From contig JACKDQ010000002.1 of assembly GCA_020633415.1 (NCBI GenBank), forward strand, positions 372,001 to 436,000: a DNA stretch of 64,000 nucleotides, written 5' to 3'. Origin of the DNA: Deltaproteobacteria bacterium (lineage in GTDB: Bacteria; Myxococcota_A; Polyangia; GCA-2747355). The translations under genes and the position numbers were made by a program. The notes under the pieces are model-generated. The model was not told where the DNA came from. It saw only the letters and a program-made list of their open reading frames with translations, and made no database searches. Every line of letters begins with the position of its first letter. Within the stretch, counting starts at the first letter, position 1. Below, piece after piece: positions 34,688-45,217 of this stretch.

Positions 34688-36556
34688 TTGACCTCGCCGA
34701 CGCCAGCGCATGATCTAGCGCACGGCATGGCATGCATCGTCCACCGCAGCATCTTCCAAAGTTATTCGGCGATGCCGGCACAGCGCTTGGCACACCACCT
34801 CGCGCTGCACGACCGCGCACTCGCCAGCCCCGAGCTGTTTTCCGCCGCTGAACTGTTGAGCGAACATCTCGCTAGACGGGGAGCACGAACGCAAGTCGAC
34901 TTGCTGCCGCTTGGCGCCGAGCGCGATCTGTGGGGTTGGAGCTGCCCTCAGCTATTGCACGCCAGCCGCGCCGAACTCGCGTTGGTCGCTGGTGCCCAGG
35001 ACCAGATGCTCTGTCAGGCGCCAGACCAAGCAGCGAGCCTGATCTGCGGAGCGGCCGGCTTCGCGTACCCAGGGAAAACACTCAGCGTCGTCGATGCCGG
35101 TAGCGGTCAGCTGCCGCTGCGCTCCCGTCTGGGCAGCGCGGTGTTGTTAATCAGCGATCGCACCGCACCGGCGGTCCTCGCCCAAGCGACCGAAGACCCG
35201 GCCTTCGCCGGACTGATCATCATCTCGGACGATCCGCGCTGGGCCGATCGGCTCGGACAAAGTCAGCAACAGTTTGTCTTTCGCCTCGACGCCGGGCCGG
35301 CAGAGCCGTTGCTGACCCGCCTACGCGACAGCGGCTCGGCGACCGTGCGCGTGGCGATCGACACGCAGCTTGGCAACGACCGATTGCCGCTGTTCGCAGC
35401 GCGCCTGCCGGGCAGCGATCTCGCCGCAGAGCGCGTGACGCTCGTCGCCGACCTGACCGCCGATTCGCGAGACATCGCGACAGCCGCCCACGTTACGCAG
35501 TTGATCCAACAAGCGGTCACCGACGGCCGACTCACTCCACCGCGGCGAACGCTCGAGTTTGTTGCAGTGCCCCGACAGATCGGTGCAGTCGGGTGGCTCG
35601 CCGCGCAGCGACAGACGCTGCCCGCGGCAATCATCACGATCGAGTCAGCAACACGAGCTGAGTCGGCGATTCGCCTGCCTTGGCCGCAGCGCGCCAGCTT
35701 CGTCTCGGATCTGCTTTGGACCCACGCCCAGACCACGCAAACGCCGGTCACCGCCGAAGGACTGCTGGCGGTGCTGGCGGCCAACGGCGGCGTCGCTGCA
35801 GCAGCTGGGCTGTCGATCGACCGACGACGAATCGGTCGTTCTGCCGCAGCACTAGCGGCTACCGTTGCCGAGCTCGCCGACCTCGACGAGACCAGCCTGC
35901 CGGCGATGTTGTTCCGCAGCCGCGCCGCCGCAATGCGTCGGATCGGAAAGCACACCGAGATCTGGCAAAGCGAACAGCTGGCCCAGGCGATCGACGGATC
36001 CAAACGCGATGCCCAAGACACGATCTGGCGGGCTTGCCAGCGGATCGACCAGGTCTGCGACGGTGAGCGCCGCAGGTTTCTCTCGGCCTGTCGCTTTATC
36101 GGCCGGTCGCGCGACCTGCAAACAGCAGAAGCGATCGCCGACATTGAGCGCGCCGCCTCTCAGCTAAAACAAAACCTGATCGATGCGGTCAGCGCAGCCC
36201 GCGGCCAGCGCGTTAGCGCCAAGCGAAAGCCCCTAGCGCTAGAGCAGCGGATCGAAAGCAGCCAAGTCAGCCTTTCGCTACCCGGACCACCGCCGCCGCT
36301 TTGGGGGGAAATCCATCGCGAGAGCGCACAACGCCTACGCCCCTACGCACCTGCGTTAGTCGAGCGAGTCGCAGCGTTGATCCTCAACGGCCTAGTCGAC
36401 GGACCACGGCCACTGCTCGACTTACTGCTCACCGTACAACACGTGCTCGGTGAAAAATACGACACCGAGCTGTTTAGCGCGACCTACGAAACCCTCGCGC
36501 AACTGACTTGGGTTAGCGCAACCGACGCCGACCAGACCAGCCAAGCCGCTACTTAG
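34688..36556 (+). CDS. M28-peptidase-like protein lacking metal-ligand residues
   Basis: A 622-aa protein without signal peptide. The general order (N-terminal helical part, central alpha/beta region, long helical C-terminus) and the segment AAERVTLVADL, then VTDGRLTPPRRTLEFVAVPR, resemble M28 aminopeptidases related to DUF4910 proteins, where the equivalents are a His-x-Asp metal site, an Asp-Asn-x-Ser-Gly turn and a Pro-Glu-Phe-x-Gly catalytic Glu. Here these read VADLTADSRD (253-262) and VPRQIG (294-299), so the His, Asp and Glu ligands are gone. A pseudo-enzyme is inferred. The start is uncertain: TTG 34688 gives the longest frame, ATG 34727 or 34772 are alternatives, none with a good Shine-Dalgarno. 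The 3' end overlaps the SPFH gene by 8 bases. Confidence 0.65.
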   Translation: MTSPTPAHDLAHGMACIVHRSIFQSYSAMPAQRLAHHLALHDRALASPELFSAAELLSEHLARRGARTQVDLLPLGAERDLWGWSCPQLLHASRAELALVAGAQDQMLCQAPDQAASLICGAAGFAYPGKTLSVVDAGSGQLPLRSRLGSAVLLISDRTAPAVLAQATEDPAFAGLIIISDDPRWADRLGQSQQQFVFRLDAGPAEPLLTRLRDSGSATVRVAIDTQLGNDRLPLFAARLPGSDLAAERVTLVADLTADSRDIATAAHVTQLIQQAVTDGRLTPPRRTLEFVAVPRQIGAVGWLAAQRQTLPAAIITIESATRAESAIRLPWPQRASFVSDLLWTHAQTTQTPVTAEGLLAVLAANGGVAAAAGLSIDRRRIGRSAAALAATVAELADLDETSLPAMLFRSRAAAMRRIGKHTEIWQSEQLAQAIDGSKRDAQDTIWRACQRIDQVCDGERRRFLSACRFIGRSRDLQTAEAIADIERAASQLKQNLIDAVSAARGQRVSAKRKPLALEQRIESSQVSLSLPGPPPPLWGEIHRESAQRLRPYAPALVERVAALILNGLVDGPRPLLDLLLTVQHVLGEKYDTELFSATYETLAQLTWVSATDADQTSQAAT

Positions 36557-37349
36557 CATCACCGCCAAGGATCAACGGCAGCCCGCTCTTTCCCGCGCCA
36601 ACGATGACCACTTTGGTGTTGTTGCTCTCGGCCAGCGATAAGGTCGCTTCGATCCCCTTCCAGCGTAGTAGCGCGTCGTTAAGCTCAGCTTTGAGAATCG
36701 CCTGCGCCTTGGCCGTCGCCTCGGCCTCGACCAGCTTGCGCTGGGCGACGATCTTGGCCTTTTCCAGAGAAAACTTCTCGCGCTCGGCTTCCTGCTTCAT
36801 CGCCAGCTTACGCTCGATGGCAGCAACAACAACCTTAGGGAACTCCATTCGCCGCAACATCACCCGATCGACGCTAAAATAATGGTACTGCGCCAACGTC
36901 TCGTTGATCCGCTTGTTGATCGCCTCCTCGATCTTGCTCCGGCTGCGATAGGCATCAATACTCTCGTAGCGGCTGACCACGTCGCGCGTCGCATTGCGCA
37001 ACACCGGCTGAATCAGCATCTGATAGAATTCCGGTCCAACTTTGGCGTGGAGTTCCGCAACACGACTTGAGGCCAAGGCGTAGCGAATTGAGACGTCACA
37101 GCGAATCTGTAGCTGATCTTTGCTGAGCATCACCAGCCGCTCGACGCGATCCTTCGTGCGCACATCGTACGGCATGATTTTGTTCCAAGGCGCGAGCCAG
37201 TGAAACCCTTCGCCCAGCACGTTCTTGATATCGGTACCCTTGCGCCAATTGTAGTAGACGCCGCGGTGACCGGAGTCGATCGTCTTTCCGCAGCCACTGG
37301 CGCTAGTCGCCACAACAAGTAGAATAAATAGCCGTGCGGCACTTCCCAT
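36549..37349 (-). CDS. SPFH/prohibitin-like lipoprotein
   Basis: A 266-aa protein with a lipoprotein signal (LFILLVVATSASGC, Cys19 or so) instead of the usual N-terminal transmembrane helix. The SPFH (band 7) domain covers residues 25-175: GHRGVYYNWRKGTDIKNVLG, then strands ending in the family block IQPVLRNATRDVVSRYESID. A Lys/Glu/Ala-rich coiled coil follows (residues 180-235). Such proteins form ring or cage oligomers at membranes. The open frame extends to 37457, but ATG 37349 directly precedes the signal peptide and was chosen. It is divergent from the aminopeptidase gene, with convergent overlap to the M28-like gene. Confidence 0.84.
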   Translation of the reverse strand: MGSAARLFILLVVATSASGCGKTIDSGHRGVYYNWRKGTDIKNVLGEGFHWLAPWNKIMPYDVRTKDRVERLVMLSKDQLQIRCDVSIRYALASSRVAELHAKVGPEFYQMLIQPVLRNATRDVVSRYESIDAYRSRSKIEEAINKRINETLAQYHYFSVDRVMLRRMEFPKVVVAAIERKLAMKQEAEREKFSLEKAKIVAQRKLVEAEATAKAQAILKAELNDALLRWKGIEATLSLAESNNTKVVIVGAGKSGLPLILGGDAK

Positions 37350-37426
37350 CACTAGCCTCCTTTGCCCGAGCTGCAAACAGCCTCGGAGAATCTTTCCTTC
37401 ACGTTCTCGAGGCGGCTTATAGCGCA

Positions 37427-38509
37427 GTGCCCGGACATCTGCAAAGTCGGAGCCCACCTCGCTCGAAGCTGGTGATCCTTATCGCGCTTTTCGTGATCTG
37501 CTCGGGGAGCAGTGGGTGCACCTCGATCCGCTACATCGCTCGCCAGGCGAGCGGCCAGCTGCGCGTTTTGACCGCTCGCCAGCCGATCGAGAAACTGCTG
37601 CGACAGAAACACGGCCTAAGCGCCGCACAACGAGCGAAACTCGAATTCGTGCAAAGGACTCGTCGCTTCGCCATCGATCAGATCGGTCTTCGTCGCACCG
37701 CGGCCTATACCTATTTCTACGACACCGGCAACAAGCCGGTGGCGTACAACGTCTCGGCCGCTCCCAAGACCGCGCTGCGTCCGGTCTTCTGGTCCTTTCC
37801 GATCGTCGGTCGAGTGCCCTACCTCGGCTTTTTCCGCGAGAGCGACGCGGTCAAACGACGCGACGCGCTGGTGCAGCAGGGACTCGACACGCTGCTAAGA
37901 CCGGTCCCCGCCTACAGCAGCCTTGGCTGGTTTGCTGATCCAGTCTACTCGACAATGCTAGACAACGATCGCTGGCGGATCGCCGAAATCGTGATCCATG
38001 AGATGACGCACACGACGCTGTTCTTGCGCGGGCGCGTAGCGTTCAACGAAAGTCTCGCGATGCTCGTCGGCCAACAGGGCGCGATCGAACTGGCCCGCGC
38101 TGAGCAAGGGGACGGTGCAGGGATCGTCGAGCAACTCCAGGCATCCCTCGATCGCCGTCGACAATTTTCGGCGCTGCTCGAGCAACTCTTTTCGCGACTC
38201 AAGACCCTCTACGGCAGCAAGCTCAGCAGAGATGAGAAGATTAGGCGCCGAAGCGTTCACTTCGCATGGGCTCAACAGCGTTATCGGAAACTGTTCGGCA
38301 AGCACGCTGGCGGCTTCGCCACAGCGAAACTCAACAACGCCGTCCTGCTGAGCTATGGCCGCTACAATCGCGGCCTGCGCTTCCACCGTGAAATCTACCG
38401 CCGCCTCGGCAATGACCTGCAGCGCCTGATCGAAGTCTACAAATACGCTGCGCGCTTTCCGAACCCACCGCGCTACCTCGCCTGGCGCTTTGGTCTTACA
38501 CCACCCTAG
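37427..38509 (+). CDS. Lipoprotein zinc aminopeptidase (Aminopep/PF10023-like)
   Basis: A 360-aa lipoprotein with a zinc-peptidase signature: IHEMTHTTLFLRG supplies HExxH (His-Glu-Met-Thr-His) and the downstream FNESLAMLVGQQGA supplies the third ligand Glu. The surrounding sequence matches the predicted aminopeptidase family PF10023. It would act in the periplasm, lipid-anchored: LVILIALFVICSGSSGC is the signal. The frame is open from GTG 37334, but that would overlap the divergent SPFH gene start; GTG 37427 gives a normal signal peptide (n-region Arg/Lys, h-region, lipobox) and was preferred. GTG 37472 is also possible. The next gene, a zinc-ribbon protein, follows directly. Confidence 0.85.
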   Translation: MPGHLQSRSPPRSKLVILIALFVICSGSSGCTSIRYIARQASGQLRVLTARQPIEKLLRQKHGLSAAQRAKLEFVQRTRRFAIDQIGLRRTAAYTYFYDTGNKPVAYNVSAAPKTALRPVFWSFPIVGRVPYLGFFRESDAVKRRDALVQQGLDTLLRPVPAYSSLGWFADPVYSTMLDNDRWRIAEIVIHEMTHTTLFLRGRVAFNESLAMLVGQQGAIELARAEQGDGAGIVEQLQASLDRRRQFSALLEQLFSRLKTLYGSKLSRDEKIRRRSVHFAWAQQRYRKLFGKHAGGFATAKLNNAVLLSYGRYNRGLRFHREIYRRLGNDLQRLIEVYKYAARFPNPPRYLAWRFGLTPP

Positions 38510-38577
38510 ATGTCGCCGAGCCAGACCGCAACGATTCTCGCTTTGGCGCGTTTTCGTCGATCTGGCGAACGTGCTAC

Positions 38578-38591
38578 AATTGTCGACAATT
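38578..38591. promoter_or_regulatory. Perfect 14-bp palindrome upstream of the zinc-ribbon gene
   Basis: AATTGTCGACAATT is an exact inverted repeat. It overlaps the end of TACAAT (38575-38580), which could serve as a -10 element, and sits about 20 bases before the proposed TTG start at 38609 with AGGGGAAG between. This layout is what an operator over a promoter looks like; no convincing -35 was found. Confidence 0.4.
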
Positions 38592-38608
38592 CGAACTTAG
38601 GGGAAGAC

Positions 38609-40105
38609 TTGCCACCTCAGGGCCAAAAGGTGCACTGCCCCGCGTGTGCCTTCGTCTTTGACGCTGCGACCCCTGCATGTCCGCACTGCGGCCAGCAGAA
38701 CGAAGCGGCGCCACGCGATCGCAAGCGAACGATCGCCGGTGTTGGCGCCCCGGATGCCGCCTCTCATCTCGCGCGAATCCAGTTGCGACGCGTTAAGGCA
38801 CAGCGCGGTGGAGCGCTGCCACCTCCTTTGCCGCGCGAGGCAACTGCCGGCGATGCCGATGAGCCGACCCGCGTCGACCAACTGCGAACACCGGCACCGC
38901 GCAGTCCAGCGCCCGACCTGCTAGCTGCGCGACTGAACAAGCTCACGGCCAAGACTGGAGGGCGCGGTAACGTGGGGCAGGACAGCGCGCCCGCGTTACT
39001 GGGAGAGACAGCGATCGACGCGCTATCAGGCGACGAAGAACTGCCGACGGCCAGCGCGCGACCGCAGCGCCTGCCGGCCGCGCCACCCGGACCACCGCCC
39101 AACGCTACACCAGACGTCGTGCCGTTGCCGCTGCCGAGCACAGCTGTTTCGCTGCTACAGCCAAGCGACTCGCACGCCGACAACGACGACATGGACCTCA
39201 CCGAAGGGACAATGGCTGGTGATCTGCTGGTCGACGACGAGGATGACGACGAGGATGACGACGACGCGAGGGCCGGAGCGGGGCTCGACGATCTAGCGGC
39301 GCTCGCTCAAGCGGCTCCCGACACGCAACTCTCCACGCCCGCGTTCATCGCGCCGCCCTTGGCTTCTGGCGAAGTCGCCGCAGTACGGCAGACCACGCCG
39401 CAAGAGGACGAACTCGACATCGAAGACGAGCTCGACCTCGACATCTTTCCCCAAACGACAAGCTCGCCACCAACGCCGACCAGCCTGTTACCGCGCATGC
39501 CGGTGGCACCGCCTTCGGTCACCGCTGATGCCTACCGCATCGCGCCGCTGCCAAAGGCGACTGACGACGATCGTCTCGAGCTCGCTGGCCCGCTCGACCA
39601 CCTCAGTCAGGCGGCAGACCCTCCGGCCGATGAGCCGGTCGAGCCGACCCAACGCCCCCGCACGACGGCGAAGTTCGGCGGGACGCCACCATCCGGTCTA
39701 TTTCCCAGCGCAACGCCCGCCGCGCCTTCTCCGTCGTCGAGACCGCGGCAAGCACAAATTCCAGCGGCTTCACCTTCAGCGCCGCCCACCAACGCTAGTG
39801 CGCCACGCACCAACCGCCCCGCGCCGCTGAATCTCAACGACGGAGGGATCGCCGTCGTTGTCCCCGCAACGCCAATCGTCGAGCGCCGCTCAAGTCGCGA
39901 GCAATCGGTCGTAGCGATGCTCAAGCCGCTGCGAGACGACGACAGCGTGCCGCTGCTCGAGCGCCCCCGCCGGCATACCGCACGACGCACTCCCGTCGCC
40001 GCGCAGTCGCCACACCGCCAGCGCCCGGGCTGGCTTGTCGCGGTCGTCGTCGGTGGTGCGTTGTTGCTAGTTGGAGCCGCGGTCGCCGTGATCCTGCTGC
40101 GCTAG
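38609..40105 (+). CDS. Zinc-ribbon protein with long disordered region and C-terminal transmembrane helix
   Basis: A 498-aa protein. An N-terminal zinc ribbon uses Cys10, Cys13, Cys24 and Cys27 (HCPACAFVFD, ACPHC). Residues 30-450 are low-complexity Pro/Ala/Asp-rich with acidic runs (DDEDDDEDDDD) and repeated PLP/PPP stretches. The chain ends in one membrane helix (LVAVVVGGALLLVGAAVAVI) near the C-terminus, so the long part is probably cytoplasmic (tail anchor). The frame opens at ATG 38510, right after the aminopeptidase stop, but TTG 38609 has AGGGGAAG before it and places the ribbon at the N-terminus as in similar myxobacterial proteins; I chose it. Function unknown. Confidence 0.7.
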   Translation: MPPQGQKVHCPACAFVFDAATPACPHCGQQNEAAPRDRKRTIAGVGAPDAASHLARIQLRRVKAQRGGALPPPLPREATAGDADEPTRVDQLRTPAPRSPAPDLLAARLNKLTAKTGGRGNVGQDSAPALLGETAIDALSGDEELPTASARPQRLPAAPPGPPPNATPDVVPLPLPSTAVSLLQPSDSHADNDDMDLTEGTMAGDLLVDDEDDDEDDDDARAGAGLDDLAALAQAAPDTQLSTPAFIAPPLASGEVAAVRQTTPQEDELDIEDELDLDIFPQTTSSPPTPTSLLPRMPVAPPSVTADAYRIAPLPKATDDDRLELAGPLDHLSQAADPPADEPVEPTQRPRTTAKFGGTPPSGLFPSATPAAPSPSSRPRQAQIPAASPSAPPTNASAPRTNRPAPLNLNDGGIAVVVPATPIVERRSSREQSVVAMLKPLRDDDSVPLLERPRRHTARRTPVAAQSPHRQRPGWLVAVVVGGALLLVGAAVAVILLR

Positions 40106-40192
40106 TCGTCTCTGCCACAGCAAGAAACGCACGCCGGTGGGGAAGGCAGCGAGCAGCGCCCCGTATACCGACAGCGCTCGGTACAAACTTCG

Positions 40193-40681
40193 ATGCAGAA
40201 CGAATTCTGGAGTATACACGCGGTGCTACCCGCTGGGCCGGCGGAGCGCTTCTACCACAGTCTGCTCAGCCTCGCGCTCGATGAGACGCCCGACGCGGTA
40301 GTGCTCAGCGGAAAGCAGTTCGCCGAGCTGGAAGACTGCTCGCATCGTTTCGAAATCATCCGGAGCGTCGGTCAGCCCGCCCTCGCCGCATTGGAGCAAC
40401 AAGCCGCCCTGCCCCACGGCGTGCCGCTGCTCAGCGGACGACCCTTTGCATGGATCCCCGCCGAGTCCACCGCATGGCTCGAATCGCGCTGGCGACGGCT
40501 ACTGGTGAGCGCCGGAGGGATTCGCGGGCTGGTCCAACTGGTCGCACCCTACTTCGGTCAAGGCGACCCCTGCGCGGTAGATGTTGCCTACGAGGAAGTC
40601 GTCGCGGTCGAGCGCACATTGGCCGCACTACGCGGTGAACGGTTTCACGCCCTGCTGATCTGCGTGGGTGACGTTTCCTAG
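40193..40681 (+). CDS. Hypothetical protein, 162 aa
   Basis: A 162-aa soluble protein with no recognised domain. It has a mixed alpha/beta look with aromatic-rich segments (MQNEFWSIHAVLPAGPAERF, then RPFAWIPAESTAWLESRWRR) and ends in FHALLICVGDVS. No signal peptide or membrane helix. No Shine-Dalgarno is evident before ATG 40193, which follows an 87-base gap after the zinc-ribbon gene. It is convergent with the methyltransferase-reductase fusion gene. Coding is supported by length and frame only, so confidence is moderate. Confidence 0.6.
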   Translation: MQNEFWSIHAVLPAGPAERFYHSLLSLALDETPDAVVLSGKQFAELEDCSHRFEIIRSVGQPALAALEQQAALPHGVPLLSGRPFAWIPAESTAWLESRWRRLLVSAGGIRGLVQLVAPYFGQGDPCAVDVAYEEVVAVERTLAALRGERFHALLICVGDVS

Positions 40682-40738
40682 CCCAGACGCTAAAGAGCTC
40701 CCTCGCGCGTCAATAACCGTGTTGACCCGCCCGCGCGA

Positions 40739-42637
40739 CTATTTCACCGGGCGCGTGATGGGGGAACGATCAAGCTTCAGCTCGTTGAGTGCTTCGAGCA
40801 CGTCAAAGGCGTAGCCGATCCGACCAAATGGCGCAGAAACTTGGGCGCCAGCCACCACGTCGTGCACGCGAATCAGCGCCTCACGGGCGATCGCCACGCC
40901 TTCAGCGCGCGCCGCGTCTTTGCCCCGCTGCTGGGCCGCTGCCATCCGCTCCATCGACGACGCCGGCACCGTCGCACCAGGCACTTCGGCGTTCATAAAC
41001 TCTGCGTTGCGTAGCGAGGTCAGCGGCCAGATCCCGGCCATCACCGGGATACGGAACTCCTCGATGCGTTCCAGGAAACGGAACAGCAGATCGGTGTCGA
41101 AAACTGGCTGGGTGATCGCAAACTCAGCGCCAGCTTCGACCTTCCAACGGAACCGCGCTATCTCGTTCTCGATGTCGAGCGCCCCCGGATTACAGCCGAC
41201 GCCGATCAGAAACCGCGTCGGTGGGGAAACAGGGTTGCCACCCAGGTCAAGGCCACGATTGAACAGCTTGACCAAGTTGGTCAAACCGATCGAATCGATG
41301 TCGAACACGGCCGTGGCGTCCGGGTAATCGCCCATTTTGGGCGGATCGCCAGTCACCAGCAGAATGTTGTGCAGGCCCATCGCTGCCAAGCCGAGGATGT
41401 CAGACATCATCCCCAGCAGGTTGCGATCCCGGCAGCAATAGTGTGGCAAGACCTCGATGCCGACCTGCTGGTGGATCAACAGCGACAACGCCTGATTCGA
41501 CATTCGACAACTTGCCCGCGGCCCATCGGGAAGATTGACGCAGTCGACGCCGGCCTGGTGAAGTTTTTGAGCGGCAGAGAGCAGCTTCTGCGGCTGCCAA
41601 CCTCGTGGAGGCGTTAGTTCGACAGTCACCGGAAACTTTCCATTGACCAACCGCTCAGCCAACGGGCTCTTTTCCGCGGTGGGCACCTCGGCGGCTGGCT
41701 CGGTCAACTCCCCGGTTTCGATCCGAGCGAGCTTGGCGTGTTGCGCAGCGGGCACCTGCATCCGAATCGCGCTGCGCATCGCCCGCACGTGACCGGGCGT
41801 CGTACCGCAGCAACCTCCGACCAAACGCGCACCGGTTTGGATAAATCGCTTGGCGTACTCCGCCATGTATTCAGCGCTAGCCAGATAGATTTGGCGCCCC
41901 TCGTGCAACCGCGGCATGCCGGCGTTGGGCTGCACGCAGATCGGCTTTTGCGTTACCGCGACCATCCGCTCCAAAGCGCTCAGCATCGGCCCCGGCCCAA
42001 CCGAGCAATTGAGCCCGATCACATCAACCCCCCAGCGATCGAGCTGACGCGTAAACGTCTCTGGACTGGTGCCGTAAAGCGAGCTGCCGTCGTTGTCGAC
42101 GGTCATGCTGGCGATCACTGGCAGTGTTGGCGCGACTCGACGAGCGGCGAGAATCGCCTGATGGATCTCGGCGAGGTCGGCAAAGGTCTCGAGCAGAAAC
42201 GCATCGACGCCGCCTTCGGCCAAGGGCTCCATCTGTGCCGCAAACATCTCGCGAGCCTCATCGACGCTCGTCGGTCCAAACGGCTCGATCCGCAAGCCGA
42301 GCGGCCCAACGCTGCCGGCGACGAGCAGCTGATCGCCCGCCACTGCGCGAGCAACCGCTGCCCCAGCGAGGTTGATATCGCGCATCTCCGCAGCATCGAT
42401 GCCATGCACCTTGAGCTTATGGAGCGAACCGCCGAAGGTGTTGGTCGTCAAGATCCGCGCACCCGCCTGGGCGTAGTCCTGGTGGATCTCACGGACCACG
42501 CCAGGTGCGGTCAGGTTGAGCGCGTCGTAGCACTGATTGAGAAAGAACCCGCGCGCGTATAGCTGCGTACCCATCGCGCCATCGAAGAGCAGCACTTGCT
42601 CCGCTTCTAGGCACTCGAGAAAGGACGGCCGACTCAT
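40739..42637 (-). CDS. Bifunctional homocysteine S-methyltransferase / methylenetetrahydrofolate reductase
   Basis: A 632-aa fusion of two one-carbon enzymes. Residues 1-300 match the MetH/BHMT zinc-dependent methyltransferase barrel: start VLLFDGAMGTQLYARG, Cys ligand in GLNCSVGPGPML, and Cys-Cys ligands in GGCCGTTPGHV. Residues 330-632 match MetF: VTVELTPPRGWQPQKL, ILLVTGDPPKMGDYPDATA, and EFAITQPVFDT. Together they would make methyl-THF and use homocysteine as acceptor, as in the fused YitJ-type proteins of other bacteria. AGGGAG lies four bases before ATG 42637. A terminator hairpin (42700-42737) belonging to the upstream hppA gene precedes it. Confidence 0.88.
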   Translation of the reverse strand: MSRPSFLECLEAEQVLLFDGAMGTQLYARGFFLNQCYDALNLTAPGVVREIHQDYAQAGARILTTNTFGGSLHKLKVHGIDAAEMRDINLAGAAVARAVAGDQLLVAGSVGPLGLRIEPFGPTSVDEAREMFAAQMEPLAEGGVDAFLLETFADLAEIHQAILAARRVAPTLPVIASMTVDNDGSSLYGTSPETFTRQLDRWGVDVIGLNCSVGPGPMLSALERMVAVTQKPICVQPNAGMPRLHEGRQIYLASAEYMAEYAKRFIQTGARLVGGCCGTTPGHVRAMRSAIRMQVPAAQHAKLARIETGELTEPAAEVPTAEKSPLAERLVNGKFPVTVELTPPRGWQPQKLLSAAQKLHQAGVDCVNLPDGPRASCRMSNQALSLLIHQQVGIEVLPHYCCRDRNLLGMMSDILGLAAMGLHNILLVTGDPPKMGDYPDATAVFDIDSIGLTNLVKLFNRGLDLGGNPVSPPTRFLIGVGCNPGALDIENEIARFRWKVEAGAEFAITQPVFDTDLLFRFLERIEEFRIPVMAGIWPLTSLRNAEFMNAEVPGATVPASSMERMAAAQQRGKDAARAEGVAIAREALIRVHDVVAGAQVSAPFGRIGYAFDVLEALNELKLDRSPITRPVK

Positions 42638-42699
42638 CGTGCTCCCTATCGAACGATCAGCGCTATTCTTCCTCGCAACCCGGGTTCACGCAACCTTTG

Positions 42700-42737
42700 C
42701 CACAAAAAGAAAACGCCGCGGTAACCGCGGCGTTTTC
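42700..42737 (-). terminator. Strong rho-independent terminator of hppA
   Basis: AAAACGCCGCGGT at 42710-42722 and ACCGCGGCGTTTT at 42724-42736 are perfect complements, giving a GC-rich stem. Read on the minus strand, the stem is followed by TTTTCTTTTTG, a good T tract. It lies 55 bases past the hppA stop and 60 bases before the next minus-strand start. Confidence 0.85.
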
Positions 42738-42792
42738 GAGCCATTGCGAAACCTAATGGCCGCCCAACGAGGGCAAGCTGATGCCGACGCCG

Positions 42793-44967
<2,175 letters not shown>

Positions 44968-45076
44968 GGGTCTCTCCCACCACGCCTCGAACGACCGACG
45001 GTCCGCCGCTCCGAGGGCTACCTAGAAAGGCATTTAATGTCGGGTCTTTACAGCCACTACGCCCCACGCGGCGCTT

Positions 45077-45106
45077 CTTATAGCCATATTTGTATCAGCC
45101 CGTCAA
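45077..45106 (-). promoter_or_regulatory. Sigma-70 promoter of hppA
   Basis: On the minus strand TTGACG (45106-45101) and TATAAG (45082-45077) are separated by 18 bases, a close match to -35 TTGACA and -10 TATAAT. Transcription would start near 45070, giving a leader of about 100 bases before GTG 44967. Confidence 0.65.
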
Positions 45107-45217
45107 GCCTGGCTAGCGCCGAACAGGCAATGGTTTTGCGTCGATGAGAGCCTGGTCGCCGAAATGAAGCGGGAAAATCGGCCCCAAAGCCATGCGCCTG
45201 CCGTAGACTGGCCAACG

